This document shows positions 17,033-29,100 of a DNA stretch of 64,000 nt, one piece after another. Below the pieces are notes generated by a model that was given only the letters and a program-made list of their open reading frames with translations, was not told where the DNA came from and ran no database searches. The translations under genes were made by a program, and so were the position numbers. Origin of the DNA: Pseudomonas chlororaphis subsp. chlororaphis (GTDB lineage: Bacteria > Pseudomonadota > Gammaproteobacteria > Pseudomonadales > Pseudomonadaceae); the NCBI RefSeq assembly GCF_003945765.1, contig NZ_CP027712.1, positions 4,154,001-4,218,000 on the forward strand, given 5' to 3'. Positions within the stretch are counted from its first letter, which is position 1; every line of letters starts with the position of its first letter.

Positions 17033-17787
17033 GGCGCTTCGACCGTCACTTGTTGACCACTCCAGCGACCGGCGTCGCGCCGGGCGATCAGCAACTCGTC
17101 GCCACAGCCTGCGGCGGCCACGATCAACCCGCCATCCGGCCCCCAGATCGCGCTGCGGCCCGCCGACACCCAGCCCCCGGTCGGTCCGCCGTGGTTGGCC
17201 ATCAGCACCAGCATTGCATGCTCTGCGGCATAGCCCTGCAACAAGGTACTGTCCGCGGCGTAGCCGTTTTCGCTGATCAGCACGCCGGCGGCATAGATGC
17301 CGGCGCCGGACTGCGCCGCCGCACGTGCATGGCTGGCCTGGGAGAAATCGGCGCACACCGCCAGGGCCACCCGGTCCTCGGCGAACCTCAGGTTCGCGCC
17401 ACCCGTGCCTGGGCTGAACACCAACTCCTCGCCGGCATGCAGATGCTGCTTGCTATAGACCGCCAACGAACCATCGGCTGCCAGCACCAGGGCGCCGATC
17501 AACAACGGCCCCTCGGCCGACAGGCGAATGGGCATGCCCACCACCGCCGTCACCCCCAGCTCCCGGGCCAGGTCGCGTAACGGTTGCAACAACGGGCTTT
17601 GGGGCAAGACCGCCAGCTCGGCCGCCAGCGTGGGCTCGTAACCGGTCAGGGACAACTCGGGAAACACCAACAATTGCACGCCCCGCTCCACCGCGGCGCG
17701 GATAAAGGCCTGGTGCCGGGCGATATTGCCCGGCAGGTCTCCGGCAACGGAAATCGATTGGGCGGCGGCAAGGGTCAGGGAGGTCAT
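17029..17787 (-). CDS. Carbon-nitrogen hydrolase (nitrilase superfamily)
   Basis: A 252-residue nitrilase-superfamily amidase. The catalytic triad is readable as Glu in LLVFPELSLTGYEP near residue 44, Lys in VYSKQHLH near 113, and Cys in LAVCADFSQ near 145. The family cleaves amides, N-carbamoyl compounds or nitriles. The AVCADFS active-site context resembles uncharacterised amidases near acetyltransferases. It overlaps the downstream GNAT gene by four bases and is divergent from the aromatic leader/DAHP synthase transcript. Confidence 0.88.
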   Translation of the reverse strand: MTSLTLAAAQSISVAGDLPGNIARHQAFIRAAVERGVQLLVFPELSLTGYEPTLAAELAVLPQSPLLQPLRDLARELGVTAVVGMPIRLSAEGPLLIGALVLAADGSLAVYSKQHLHAGEELVFSPGTGGANLRFAEDRVALAVCADFSQASHARAAAQSGAGIYAAGVLISENGYAADSTLLQGYAAEHAMLVLMANHGGPTGGWVSAGRSAIWGPDGGLIVAAAGCGDELLIARRDAGRWSGQQVTVEAP

Positions 17788-17891
17788 GATTCGTCCTGAA
17801 TGAACACAAATGAGGGCGTGGCGAGTGTGTCATAAAACTTCAAAGCGCTTCACTCATAGGCACTTACTGGCCAGGTAATAGGAATTTCTGA

Positions 17892-17921
17892 TTGAACCGC
17901 CACCCCGGCCTCTAGTAAGCT
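17892..17921 (+). promoter_or_regulatory. Candidate sigma-70 promoter for aromatic leader transcript
   Basis: TTGAAC at 17892-17897 is a fair -35 match, followed at 17-18 bases by a GTAAGC/TAAGCT element as a weak -10. It is placed about 25-30 bases upstream of the leader ribosome site. This is a visual match only. Confidence 0.3.
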
Positions 17922-17945
17922 CGGCCCACTTCACGGAGAAACAGC

Positions 17946-18080
17946 ATGTCGTCCCTCACCCTTTCCATGCATCGTCACACTGCCAGCGCCTCGCGCGTCG
18001 GTGCGGCTGCCTGGGTGAAAAACGCCTGCGCGACCGTGAGCTTTTATTTTGGGTATTGGTTTAGCCACTGGCGCGCCTGA
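17946..18080 (+). CDS. Aromatic-rich leader peptide (attenuator) upstream of DAHP synthase
   Basis: A 44-codon ORF with GGAG seven bases upstream of its ATG. It encodes MSSLTLSMHRHTASASRVGA at the start and FYFGYWFSHWRA at the end. Eight of the last twelve residues are Phe, Tyr, Trp or His, the signature of a leader peptide that senses charged aromatic tRNAs. It ends 49 bases before a strong intrinsic terminator, and the next long gene on this strand is a class I DAHP synthase, the entry enzyme of aromatic biosynthesis. Ribosome stalling at the aromatic codons would be expected to favour readthrough. Family-level knowledge: leader peptides of this design control trp, phe and his operons in Proteobacteria. 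Confidence 0.85.
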   Translation: MSSLTLSMHRHTASASRVGAAAWVKNACATVSFYFGYWFSHWRA

Positions 18081-18088
18081 TACCCAAA
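18048..18088 (+). promoter_or_regulatory. Attenuator control stem (1:2 pairing)
   Basis: TTTGGGTAT at 18048-18056 is perfectly complementary to ATACCCAAA at 18080-18088. The left arm covers the Phe-Gly-Tyr control codons of the leader peptide and the right arm begins at its stop codon. A ribosome stalled on these codons would open this stem and free the right arm and downstream bases for alternative pairing. A possible antiterminator contact is GGGT (18105-18108) with ACCC at the start of the terminator arm (18129-18132), which is weak by eye. Confidence 0.6.
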
Positions 18089-18129
18089 CGGCGCCCACTT
18101 GAACGGGTCGCCTACCAGAGAAAATCTCA

Positions 18130-18165
18130 CCCCCGGTCGGCCTCCCGACCGGGGGTTTTGTTTTT
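18130..18165 (+). terminator. Intrinsic terminator of the aromatic attenuator
   Basis: A perfect 11-bp GC-rich stem (CCCCCGGTCGG at 18130-18140 with CCGACCGGGGG at 18145-18155), a CCTC loop and the T-rich tract TTTTGTTTTT at 18156-18165. It lies between the leader peptide and the second short ORF, so all transcription into the DAHP synthase from the leader promoter must pass it. Confidence 0.92.
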
Positions 18166-18228
18166 CTGGGCCAACGATTTTTAACCACGACTTTCAGCAA
18201 CACACCGAACTTACCGAGGATTGAAACC

Positions 18229-18381
18229 ATGAACTACGCCACCTATTACCGTTACGACACTTGCACCACCTGGCGATTTAGCAGCCTCCGTTCGGGACAG
18301 CCTGCCGCCTCCGATCGGTCACCTACTGGTGGCAAACACACCTGCACAGCCAATCCGGCCAATTGTCGAACACCCCAGTAG
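18229..18381 (+). CDS. Second short aromatic-rich ORF (possible second leader peptide)
   Basis: A 50-codon ORF with GAGG eight bases before its ATG. Its start reads MNYATYYRYDTCTTWRFSS: four Tyr, one Trp and one Phe within 17 residues. It lies after the attenuator terminator and ends 47 bases before the DAHP synthase start, in a different frame. No second U-tract terminator follows, so if it regulates it would act through translation (coupling, or sequestration of the synthase ribosome site) or Rho access. A chance ORF is possible, but the ribosome site and the Tyr clustering argue against it. Confidence 0.6.
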   Translation: MNYATYYRYDTCTTWRFSSLRSGQPAASDRSPTGGKHTCTANPANCRTPQ

Positions 18382-18428
18382 GGCCGCGCGCGGGACACTG
18401 CCCGCCGCCTGCCCAGGAAGCCTTGAAC

Positions 18429-19520
18429 ATGAACTCGTCCGTATCCGCTCTGCCGCTGTCCACCCGCAACTGCGCCAACGAAGCCCTGAGCCAGCGCCTG
18501 CCCAGCTCGCTGGAGCTCAAGCAGCAACTGCCGCTCAGCCCGACCCTCGGCCAGCAAGTCACCGCCCATCGCCAGGCGGTGCGCGCCATCCTCAACGGTG
18601 AAGACTCCCGTTTGCTGGTCGTCGTCGGCCCCTGCTCGATCCACGATCCCCAGTCCGCCCTGGAATACGCCAGCAACCTGGCCAGCCTGGCCGCCGAGGT
18701 CAGCGACGACCTGCTGCTGGTAATGCGTGCCTACGTCGAAAAACCGCGCACCACCGTCGGCTGGAAAGGCCTGGCCTACGACCCGCGCCTGGATGGCAGT
18801 GACGACATGGCCGGCGGCCTGACCCTGTCCCGTGAACTGATGCGCGAAATCCTCCGCCTGGGCCTGCCGATCGCCACCGAGCTGCTGCAACCCATGGCCG
18901 CCGGCTACTTCGACGACCTGCTGAGCTGGGTCGCCATTGGCGCGCGCACCACCGAATCGCAGATCCACCGGGAAATGGCCAGCGGCCTGGGCATGCCCGT
19001 GGGCTTCAAGAACGGCACCGACGGCGGCGTCGGCATCGCCTGCGACGCCATGCGCTCGGCGGCGCACCCGCACCGCCACTTCGGCGTCGACAGCCAGGGC
19101 CATCCGGCGGTGATCCAGACCCCGGGCAACCCCGATACTCACCTGGTGCTGCGTGGCGGCCATCGCGGCCCGAACTACGATCGCCAGAGCGTGGCCCAGG
19201 TCCAGCACGACTTGCAGAAACTGAAGATCCCGGCGCGGATCATGGTCGATTGCAGCCATGCCAACAGCGGCAAGGACCCGTTGCGCCAACCGGCGGTGTT
19301 CGGCGAGGTCCTGGAGCAGCGCCTGCTGGGCGATTCGTCCCTGGTCGGGGTGATGCTGGAGAGCCATCTGTTCGAGGGTTGCCAACCCCTGAGCCCGACG
19401 CTGCGCTACGGGGTTTCGGTGACGGACGGTTGCCTGGGCTGGGACGCCACCGAGCAGCTGCTGCGCAATGCCGCCCGGCAACTGCGCAACAGCCGGCAAG
19501 CCATTCCGGCTTCCGCCTGA
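18429..19520 (+). CDS. 3-deoxy-7-phosphoheptulonate synthase, class I (AroFGH type)
   Basis: Condenses phosphoenolpyruvate and erythrose 4-phosphate to DAHP, the first step of the shikimate pathway. The 363-residue product has the class I marks VVGPCSIHDPQSALEYA near residue 64, MRAYVEKPRTTVGWKG near 100, PIATELLQP near 146, GARTTESQIHREMASGL near 175, HLVLRGG near 238 and the metal-binding DCSHANSGKDP near 275. ATG 18429 has AGGAAG eight bases upstream. Whether it is Tyr-, Phe- or Trp-sensitive cannot be told from sequence alone. It is preceded by an aromatic attenuator, so transcription probably responds to aromatic amino acid supply. Confidence 0.93.
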   Translation: MNSSVSALPLSTRNCANEALSQRLPSSLELKQQLPLSPTLGQQVTAHRQAVRAILNGEDSRLLVVVGPCSIHDPQSALEYASNLASLAAEVSDDLLLVMRAYVEKPRTTVGWKGLAYDPRLDGSDDMAGGLTLSRELMREILRLGLPIATELLQPMAAGYFDDLLSWVAIGARTTESQIHREMASGLGMPVGFKNGTDGGVGIACDAMRSAAHPHRHFGVDSQGHPAVIQTPGNPDTHLVLRGGHRGPNYDRQSVAQVQHDLQKLKIPARIMVDCSHANSGKDPLRQPAVFGEVLEQRLLGDSSLVGVMLESHLFEGCQPLSPTLRYGVSVTDGCLGWDATEQLLRNAARQLRNSRQAIPASA

Positions 19521-19530
19521 ACCTGCCCCC

Positions 19531-19617
19531 GTAGGAGCGAGGCTTGCCCGCGATACAGGCGACGCGGCAAGTCAGGTACACCGCGTCATCGTTATCGCGG
19601 GCAAGCCTCGCTCCTAC
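19531..19617. repeat. REP pair, family A (inverted)
   Basis: Two copies of the GTAGGAGCGAGGCTTGCCCG-type REP face each other, forming a long imperfect hairpin just after the DAHP synthase stop. It probably also protects or ends that transcript. Confidence 0.85.
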
Positions 19618-19732
19618 AGAATAAATGCCATCGACCGACCATCCCTTGCTGCAATGCCTTGACGGAACTTTGACGAGAAATAGGCTACACAATCCGGTAG
19701 GCTCACCACTTTCTTGAAAGGAGCAACTCCCC

Positions 19733-20014
19733 ATGGCCAAAGCCACTGCCCGTCACATCCTCGTTGCCAGCGAAGCCAAGTGCAACGAACTGAAAGCCGA
19801 AATCGAAGCCGGCGCCGACTTCGCCGAAGTCGCCAAGAAGAACTCCACTTGCCCATCCAGCCGTGACGGCGGCAACCTCGGCTCGTTCGGCCCAGGCCAG
19901 ATGGTCAAGGAATTCGACACCGTGGTGTTCAGCGCCCCGGTCAATGTCGTGCAAGGCCCGGTGAAAACCCAGTTCGGTTATCACCTGCTGGAAGTGACCA
20001 GCCGCCAGGACTGA
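19733..20014 (+). CDS. ppiC: Small stand-alone parvulin peptidyl-prolyl isomerase (PpiC type)
   Basis: A 93-residue cytosolic parvulin consisting only of the isomerase domain. RHILVASEAKCNEL (residues 7-20), FAEVAKKNSTCPS..GGNLGSFGPGQMV near 33-63, and FGYHLLEVTSR at the end are the family core; there is no signal peptide. It catalyses cis-trans isomerisation of peptidyl-prolyl bonds. AAAGGAG precedes the ATG by nine bases. The gene is monocistronic, bounded by a REP pair before it and an intrinsic terminator after it. A related 91-residue copy lies at 34900-35175. Confidence 0.93.
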   Translation: MAKATARHILVASEAKCNELKAEIEAGADFAEVAKKNSTCPSSRDGGNLGSFGPGQMVKEFDTVVFSAPVNVVQGPVKTQFGYHLLEVTSRQD

Positions 20015-20037
20015 CCCTGTCGCGATTTGCGTGAACG

Positions 20038-20068
20038 ACGGCCCGCCCTTTGGTGGGCCGTTGTGTTT
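20038..20068 (+). terminator. Rho-independent terminator after ppiC
   Basis: A ten-base stem ACGGCCCGCC/GGTGGGCCGT (one G-T wobble) with a four-base loop CTTT, followed by TGTGTTT. It lies 24 bases after the ppiC stop. Confidence 0.75.
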
Positions 20069-20149
20069 GGGCTACGGCCCGCGCTGGTCAGCAGCGCGCC
20101 GGTAGCGTACAAATCGTGATCATCGATCACCCGGCTCTTAAGGCTGACA

Positions 20150-22018
20150 ATGCGACTGCTTTTCCCCTCCCTGCTCTTCACCACCCTGGCCCTGCTGCTG
20201 GGCACCGCGAGTGCCGACGCCGCACCGCAACACGCCTTGACCGTCTATGGCGAACCGGCCAAGTACCCCGCCGGCTTCAGCCACTTCGCCTACACCAACC
20301 CACAGGCGCCCAAGGGCGGGAGCATGCGCCGCTCGGCCATCGAGATCGGCCGCTTCGACCATGTGTTGCCCTACATCGACAAAGGCATCGGCGTCTCGCA
20401 ACTCGACGGCTATATCTATTCCCCCCTGGCCCAGCGTTCGCTGGACGAGCCCTACACCGTGTACGGCCTGGTGGCACAAAAGATGGAGCGCGCCGACGAC
20501 GGCCTGTGGCTGCGTTTCTACCTCAACCCCAAGGCGCGCTTCGCCGACGGCCAGCCGATCACCGCCGAAGACGTGCGCTACACCTACAACCTGCTGATGA
20601 CCCAGGGCAGCCTGCGTTATCGCACCCAGTTCGCCGACGTCAAGGACGTCGAAGTCGAGTCGCCGCGGGTGATCCGCTTCGACTTCAAGAGCAATGAAAA
20701 CCGCACCCTGCCCCTGGATATCGCGACCCTGCCGGTACTGCCCGAGCACTGGTGGAAGAGTCGCGACTTCGCCGGCGGCGGTGGTTACGAAGCGCCCCTG
20801 GGCAGCGGCCCGTACAAGGTGAGCAAGGTCGATAACGGCAACAGCATCACCTTCACCCGCGATGCCGACTGGTGGGGCAAGGACCTGCCGGTCAGCCGCG
20901 GCCTGTACAACTTCGACCGCTTCAGCATCGAGTACTTCGGCGACACCGACGTCGCCCGCCAGGTACTGCGCGGCGGCGCCTACGATTACAACCGCGAGTT
21001 CTCCGCCACCGGTTTCTCCATCGGTTACGACAGCCCGGCCCTGAGCGATGGCCGCCTGCAAAAGGCCCACCTGGCCAAGCAGGCGCCGCAACCGGCCCAG
21101 GGCTTCGTGTTCAACCTGCAAAAGCCGATGTTCCAGGACCGCCGCGTGCGCCAGGCCCTGGCCATGCTCTGGGACTTCGAGTGGAGCAACCGGCAGATGA
21201 TGCGCGACCTGTACATCCGCCAGCAGAGCTTCTTCTCCAACAGCGCCCTGGCCGCGCGGGCGCTGCCGGATGCCGAAGAACTGAAGATCCTCGAACCGTT
21301 GCGCGGGCAGGTTCCCGACGAAGTCTTCACCCAGGTCTTCGAAGCGCCGAAAACCGACGGTAGCGGCCTGATCCGCGATAAACAGCTGCAAGCCCTGGCC
21401 CTGCTCGAAGCGGCCGGCTGGAAACCCGACGGCGACCAGCTGGTCAACGCCGACGGCGAGCCGCTGCGCTTCACCTTCCTCAACAGCCAGAACGGCATCG
21501 AACGCCTGCTGCTGCCCTACAAGCGCAACCTGGCGCAGATAGGCATCACCCTGGAAATCCGCCGCATCGACGCTTCGCAGTACGTCAACCGGCTGATGGC
21601 CCGCGACTACGACATGATCGTCACCGGCTACCCGGTGACCACCTCGCCGGGGCTGGAGCTGTACAACTACTTCGGCTCGGCGGCGGCCAACGACCCTGGT
21701 TCCAGCAACCTGATGGTGCTGAAAAACCCGGCGGTGGACAGCCTGATCAGCGGCCTGGTCAAGGCCACCAGCCAGCCACAGATGCTGAGTTACGCCCACG
21801 CCCTGGACCGGGTGCTGCAATGGAATTACTACTGGATCCCCAACTACTACCCGCCGGGCACCTCAACCGTGTGGTGGAACCGCTTCGGCATGCCGGCCAT
21901 TCCCGCCAGCAATGACGAAGCCATCGAAAGCTGGTGGGAAATGAGCCGCACGCCCCTGACCAACGAGCAAATGGCTGCCGAGCGCGTCCAGCGCGGCAAG
22001 CCCGGAGGGCCGCACTGA
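20150..22018 (+). CDS. yejA: Periplasmic peptide-binding protein (family 5, YejA-like)
   Basis: A 622-residue solute-binding protein with a signal peptide (residues 1-23, ...ASADAAPQ). It has family 5 features such as [10 protein letters not shown] near 57, [14 protein letters not shown] near 205, [26 protein letters not shown] near 318, and the C-terminal [21 protein letters not shown] near 560. This last stretch is characteristic of the YejA/microcin C-uptake branch. It delivers oligopeptides to the YejBEF transporter. It overlaps yejB (TGATG) and heads a four-gene ABC operon. Confidence 0.93.
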   Translation: MRLLFPSLLFTTLALLLGTASADAAPQHALTVYGEPAKYPAGFSHFAYTNPQAPKGGSMRRSAIEIGRFDHVLPYIDKGIGVSQLDGYIYSPLAQRSLDEPYTVYGLVAQKMERADDGLWLRFYLNPKARFADGQPITAEDVRYTYNLLMTQGSLRYRTQFADVKDVEVESPRVIRFDFKSNENRTLPLDIATLPVLPEHWWKSRDFAGGGGYEAPLGSGPYKVSKVDNGNSITFTRDADWWGKDLPVSRGLYNFDRFSIEYFGDTDVARQVLRGGAYDYNREFSATGFSIGYDSPALSDGRLQKAHLAKQAPQPAQGFVFNLQKPMFQDRRVRQALAMLWDFEWSNRQMMRDLYIRQQSFFSNSALAARALPDAEELKILEPLRGQVPDEVFTQVFEAPKTDGSGLIRDKQLQALALLEAAGWKPDGDQLVNADGEPLRFTFLNSQNGIERLLLPYKRNLAQIGITLEIRRIDASQYVNRLMARDYDMIVTGYPVTTSPGLELYNYFGSAAANDPGSSNLMVLKNPAVDSLISGLVKATSQPQMLSYAHALDRVLQWNYYWIPNYYPPGTSTVWWNRFGMPAIPASNDEAIESWWEMSRTPLTNEQMAAERVQRGKPGGPH

Positions 22019-23079
22019 TGCTGGCGTATATCCTGCGGCGCCTGCTGCTGATCATCCCGACCCTGCTGATCATCCTGCTGGTCAACTTCGCCATCGTCCA
22101 GGCCGCCCCCGGCGGCCCGGTGGAACAGGCCATCGCTCGCCTGCAAGGCATAGGCAGTGGCGGCAACCTCGGTGGTTCGAGCGACGGCGTCAGCGGCAAC
22201 TCGCAGGCCAGCCGTGGCCTCGATCCGCAGCTGATCAAGGACATCGAGAAACAGTACGGTTTCGACAAGCCGGCCCACGAGCGCCTGTGGCTGATGCTCA
22301 AGAGCTACGCGCAGCTGGACTTCGGCAAGAGCTTCTTCCGCGGCGCCACGGTCACCGAGCTGATCCTGCAGAAAATGCCGGTGACCATTTCCCTCGGGCT
22401 CTGGGCGACGCTGATCACCTACCTGGTGTCGATCCCCCTGGGGATTCGCAAGGCGGTGCACCACGGCAGCCATTTCGATATCTGGAGCAGCACCGCGATC
22501 ATCATCGGCTACGCCATGCCGGCCTTCCTGTTCGCCATGTTCCTGATCGTGGTCTTTGCCGGCGGCACCTCGCTGAACTGGTTCCCGGTGCGCGGGCTGG
22601 TCTCGGAGAACTTCGAGCAACTGAGCACCCTGGGCAAGGTCGTCGACTACTTCTGGCACCTGGTGCTGCCGGTGACCTCCCTGGTGATCGGCGGTTTCGC
22701 CACCCTGACCATCCTCACCAAGAACTCGTTCCTCAACGAGATCACCCGCCAGTACGTGGTCACCGCCCGGGCCAAGGGCCTGAGCGAGCGCCGGGTGCTC
22801 TACGGCCATGTGTTCCGCAACGCCATGCTGCTGGTGGTCTCGGGCATTCCCCAGGCCTTTATCAGCGTGTTCTTCGCCGGCTCCTTGCTGATCGAGGTGA
22901 TCTTCTCCCTCGACGGCCTCGGCCGCATGAGCTACGAGGCCGCGGTGTCGCGGGACTATCCGGTGGTGTTCGGCTCGCTGTTCATCTTCACCCTGTTCGG
23001 CCTGCTGATAAAACTCATCGGCGACCTCTGCTACACCCTGGTCGATCCGCGTATCGACTTCGCCGCGAGGAACGCCTGA
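22018..23079 (+). CDS. yejB: Peptide ABC transporter permease YejB
   Basis: A 353-residue inner-membrane permease of the oligopeptide (DppB/YejB) family. The N-terminal helix is [24 protein letters not shown]. The long glycine-rich loop after it and the ABC permease motif near [21 protein letters not shown] (residues 246-266), which contacts the ATPase, match YejB. Its start overlaps the yejA stop and its stop overlaps the yejE start (TGATG at both), indicating coupled translation. Confidence 0.94.
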   Translation: MLAYILRRLLLIIPTLLIILLVNFAIVQAAPGGPVEQAIARLQGIGSGGNLGGSSDGVSGNSQASRGLDPQLIKDIEKQYGFDKPAHERLWLMLKSYAQLDFGKSFFRGATVTELILQKMPVTISLGLWATLITYLVSIPLGIRKAVHHGSHFDIWSSTAIIIGYAMPAFLFAMFLIVVFAGGTSLNWFPVRGLVSENFEQLSTLGKVVDYFWHLVLPVTSLVIGGFATLTILTKNSFLNEITRQYVVTARAKGLSERRVLYGHVFRNAMLLVVSGIPQAFISVFFAGSLLIEVIFSLDGLGRMSYEAAVSRDYPVVFGSLFIFTLFGLLIKLIGDLCYTLVDPRIDFAARNA

Positions 23080-24101
23080 TGCTCAAGCTCTCCCCGCTGG
23101 CGCGCCGGCGCTTCGAGCGCTTCAAGAAAAACCGCCGTGGCTGGTGGTCGCTGTGGCTGTTTATCGGCCTGTTCATCCTCACCCTCGGCGGTGAGCTGAT
23201 CGCCAACGACAAACCGCTGGTGGTCAGCTACCAGGGCTCGCTGTATTTCCCGGTGCTCAAGCGCTACACCGAGCAGGAGTTCGGCGGGCAGCTGCCGTTC
23301 CAGGCCGACTACCGCAGCGACTACGTGCAGCAGCTGATCCGCCAGGACGGTGGCTGGTTGCTGTTCCCGCCGATCCCGTTCAGCGAAGACACGCCCAACT
23401 ACGACCTCAGCCGCCCGGCCCCAAGCCCGCCGACCGCGGTCAACTGGCTAGGCACCGACGACCAGGCCCGTGACGTACTGGCCCGGGTGATCTACGGCGC
23501 CCGGGTGTCGATCCTGTTCGCCCTGGCCCTGACCTTTATCAGCGCCCTGATCGGCATCGCCGCCGGTGCCCTGCAGGGCTATTACGGCGGCTGGGTCGAT
23601 CTGCTGGGCCAGCGCCTGCTGGAAGTCTGGTCGGGGCTGCCGGTGCTGTACCTGCTGATCATCCTTTCCGGTTTCGTCGAGCCGAACTTCTGGTGGCTGC
23701 TGGGGATCATGGCGCTGTTCTCCTGGCTGGCCCTGGTGGACGTGGTGCGCGCCGAGTTCCTGCGCGGACGCAACCTGGAATACGTCAAGGCCGCCCGGGC
23801 CCTGGGCCTCAACGACCGCAAGGTGATCGTGCGGCACATCCTGCCCAACGCGATGAACGCCACCCTGAGCTACCTGCCGTTCATTCTCACCGGGGCGATT
23901 TCCACCCTCACCGCCCTGGACTTCCTCGGCTTCGGCATGCCCGCCGGCAGCGCCTCCCTGGGCGAGCTGATCGGCCAGGGCAAGCAGAACCTGCAAGCGC
24001 CCTGGCTGGGCCTGACGGCGTTTTTCACCCTGGCGCTGATCCTCTCGCTGCTGGTGTTTATCGGCGAGGCGTTGCGCGATGCCTTCGATCCACGTTCCTG
24101 A
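23079..24101 (+). CDS. yejE: Peptide ABC transporter permease YejE
   Basis: A 340-residue permease of the DppC/YejE family with the RR..RF.KNRRGWWSL N-terminus. It also has a periplasmic loop containing GTDDQARDVLARVIYGARVS near residues 123-142, typical of this family, and the coupling motif KAARALGLNDRKVIVRHILPNAMNA near 235-259. It pairs with YejB to form the channel. The gene overlaps yejB and is followed after 17 bases by the ATPase gene. Confidence 0.94.
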   Translation: MLKLSPLARRRFERFKKNRRGWWSLWLFIGLFILTLGGELIANDKPLVVSYQGSLYFPVLKRYTEQEFGGQLPFQADYRSDYVQQLIRQDGGWLLFPPIPFSEDTPNYDLSRPAPSPPTAVNWLGTDDQARDVLARVIYGARVSILFALALTFISALIGIAAGALQGYYGGWVDLLGQRLLEVWSGLPVLYLLIILSGFVEPNFWWLLGIMALFSWLALVDVVRAEFLRGRNLEYVKAARALGLNDRKVIVRHILPNAMNATLSYLPFILTGAISTLTALDFLGFGMPAGSASLGELIGQGKQNLQAPWLGLTAFFTLALILSLLVFIGEALRDAFDPRS

Positions 24102-24118
24102 ATCAAGCGGACTGTTAA

Positions 24119-25693
<1,575 letters not shown>

Positions 25694-25702
25694 CCCTGTT
25701 CC

Positions 25703-25917
25703 GTAGGAGCGAGGCTTGCCCGCGATAGGTTCGACGCGGTGTACTTGCAGTACCGCAGCGCCTATATCGCGGGCAAGAACTGGGCGTCCCCCCTGCTCCT
25801 ACAGAAGCCCCCTGTAGCCTCTGCCGCAGGCTGCGATCGACCGGAACGGTCGTGGCGATATCACTGACGCCGGAAGCCCCTGCGGGTCTTATCGCAGCCT
25901 GCGGCAGCGGCTACAGG
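25703..25917. repeat. REP pairs, family A then family B
   Basis: 25703-25802 is an inverted pair of the GTAGGAGCGAGGCTTGCCCG family, with the right arm diverged. 25813-25917 is an inverted pair of the TGTAGCCGCTGCCGCAGGCT family (the left copy has CCTCTGCC). Together they fill almost the whole space between yejF and the sigma-54 regulator. Confidence 0.85.
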
Positions 25918-25997
25918 GATAGCGTCAACCCTGATGGTCGCGTCGCTGTGAAGATTCCCGGCATAATCGGCGCCGCGCTCCCTTCAGGACCTCCCCC

Positions 25998-27416
<1,419 letters not shown>

Positions 27417-27463
27417 AGAGATATCAATCTCCATGTAGAGACAGCCTTGAGCGCTTCGCGCTC

Positions 27464-27529
27464 ATCGCGAGCAAGCTCGCTCCTACAGGGGTTTGCAGCG
27501 TACCTGTAGGAGCGAGCTTGCTCGCGATA
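27464..27529. repeat. REP pair, family A variant (inverted)
   Basis: Inverted pair of the variant CTGTAGGAGCGAGCTTGCTC, separated by about 16 bases. It lies after the sigma-54 regulator gene and upstream of the -24/-12 promoter. Confidence 0.85.
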
Positions 27530-27627
27530 GAAATTTCCCGGCCAACACGTCCCGGATCAGAGACAAAAATCCTAAAAGCCTTCTAATAAAAATAATAATA
27601 ACCTTATAAATCAAATACTTAACCATC

Positions 27628-27643
27628 TGGCACAAAACTCGCT
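27628..27643 (+). promoter_or_regulatory. Sigma-54 (RpoN) promoter, -24/-12
   Basis: TGGCAC-AAAAC-TCGCT has the invariant GG and GC separated by exactly ten bases (GG 27629-27630, GC 27641-27642) and matches the TGGCAC-N5-TTGCW consensus with one mismatch. It lies about 60 bases before the permease start and downstream of a sigma-54 activator gene. Confidence 0.8.
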
Positions 27644-27701
27644 ATAGCCCCTCCCACACCCGCAACACCCTACAAAAATAACAATCCTGGAGAGACACAC
27701 C

Positions 27702-29093
27702 ATGAGTGTGATCATTGCCCTAGCGGCCCTCGCGCTGCTGATGTTGGCTGCTTACCGTGGCTACAGCGTTATCCTCTTTGCCCCCATCGCCGCCCTCGGC
27801 GCCGTCCTGCTCACCGACCCGTCCGCCGTGGCGCCCGCCTTCACCGGCGTGTTCATGGAGAAGATGGTCGGCTTCATCAAACTCTACTTCCCGGTGTTCC
27901 TGCTCGGCGCGGTGTTCGGCAAGCTGATCGAGCTGTCGGGCTTCTCCCGCTCCATCGTCGCGGCGGCCATCCGCCTGCTCGGCACGCGCCAGGCGATGCT
28001 GGTGATCGTGCTGGTCTGCGCCCTGCTGACCTACGGCGGCGTGTCGCTGTTCGTGGTGGTGTTCGCGGTCTACCCGTTCGCCGCGGAGATGTTCCGCCAG
28101 AGCAATATCCCCAAGCGCCTGATCCCGGCGACCATCGCCCTCGGCGCGTTCTCCTTCACCATGGACGCCCTGCCCGGCACCCCGCAGATCCAGAACATCA
28201 TCCCCAGCACCTTCTTCAACACCACCGCCTGGGCCGCGCCCTGGCTGGGGGTGATCGGCACCATTTTCGTGTTCTGCGCCGGCATGCTGTTCCTCCAGCG
28301 CCAGCGCAACAAGGCGCACAAAGCTGGTGAAGGCTACGGCAGCGACCTGCGCAACGAGCCGGAAACCGCCGCCGACATCCAGTTGCCCAACCCCTGGATC
28401 GCCCTGTCGCCGCTGCTGCTGGTGGGCCTGATGAACCTGCTGTTCACCCACTGGATTCCCCAATGGTACGGCAAGACCCACAGCCTGGCCCTGGCCGGCA
28501 TGGCCGCCCCGGTGCAGACCGACGTCGCCAAGCTCACCGCCATCTGGGCAGTCCAGGCCGCCCTGCTGGTGGGCATCATCATGGTCCTGGTGTTTGGCTT
28601 CTCGGCCATTCGCGGCAGGCTCGCCGAGGGCAGCAAAAGCGCGGTCAGCGGCGCCCTGCTGGCGGCGATGAACACTGCTTCGGAATACGGTTTCGGCGCG
28701 GTGATCGCCTCCTTGCCGGGTTTCCTGGTGCTGTCGGACTGGCTGAAAAGCATCCCCAACCCGCTGGTCAACGAGGCCATTACCGTGACCCTGCTGGCCG
28801 GCATCACCGGCTCCGCCTCGGGCGGCATGAGCATCGCCCTGGCGGCCATGTCGGAGACCTTCATCAGCGCCGCCCATGCCGCCAACATCCCGCTGGAAGT
28901 GCTGCACCGCGTCGCCGCCATGGCCAGCGGCGGCATGGACACCCTGCCGCACAACGGCGCGGTGATCACCCTGCTGGCGGTCACCGGGCTGACCCACCGC
29001 CAAGCCTACAAGGACATTTTCTGCATTACGCTGATCAAGACCCTGGCCGTCTTCGTCGTGATCGCCACTTTCTACGCCACCGGCATTGTGTGA
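27702..29093 (+). CDS. GntP family H+ symporter (probable 3-hydroxybutyrate/acetoacetate permease)
   Basis: A 463-residue inner-membrane carrier with about 12-14 hydrophobic segments and GntP-family stretches such as YGGVSLFVVVFAVYPFA near residue 109 and ITGSASGGMSIALAAM near 368. GntP members carry gluconate and other small organic acids. Here the next genes degrade 3-hydroxybutyrate and acetoacetate, so uptake of these is the best guess. GGAGAG precedes the ATG. The stop is followed after seven bases by the dehydrogenase start, whose GAGG ribosome site abuts the stop codon. Confidence 0.88.
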   Translation: MSVIIALAALALLMLAAYRGYSVILFAPIAALGAVLLTDPSAVAPAFTGVFMEKMVGFIKLYFPVFLLGAVFGKLIELSGFSRSIVAAAIRLLGTRQAMLVIVLVCALLTYGGVSLFVVVFAVYPFAAEMFRQSNIPKRLIPATIALGAFSFTMDALPGTPQIQNIIPSTFFNTTAWAAPWLGVIGTIFVFCAGMLFLQRQRNKAHKAGEGYGSDLRNEPETAADIQLPNPWIALSPLLLVGLMNLLFTHWIPQWYGKTHSLALAGMAAPVQTDVAKLTAIWAVQAALLVGIIMVLVFGFSAIRGRLAEGSKSAVSGALLAAMNTASEYGFGAVIASLPGFLVLSDWLKSIPNPLVNEAITVTLLAGITGSASGGMSIALAAMSETFISAAHAANIPLEVLHRVAAMASGGMDTLPHNGAVITLLAVTGLTHRQAYKDIFCITLIKTLAVFVVIATFYATGIV

Positions 29094-29100
29094 GGTATTC

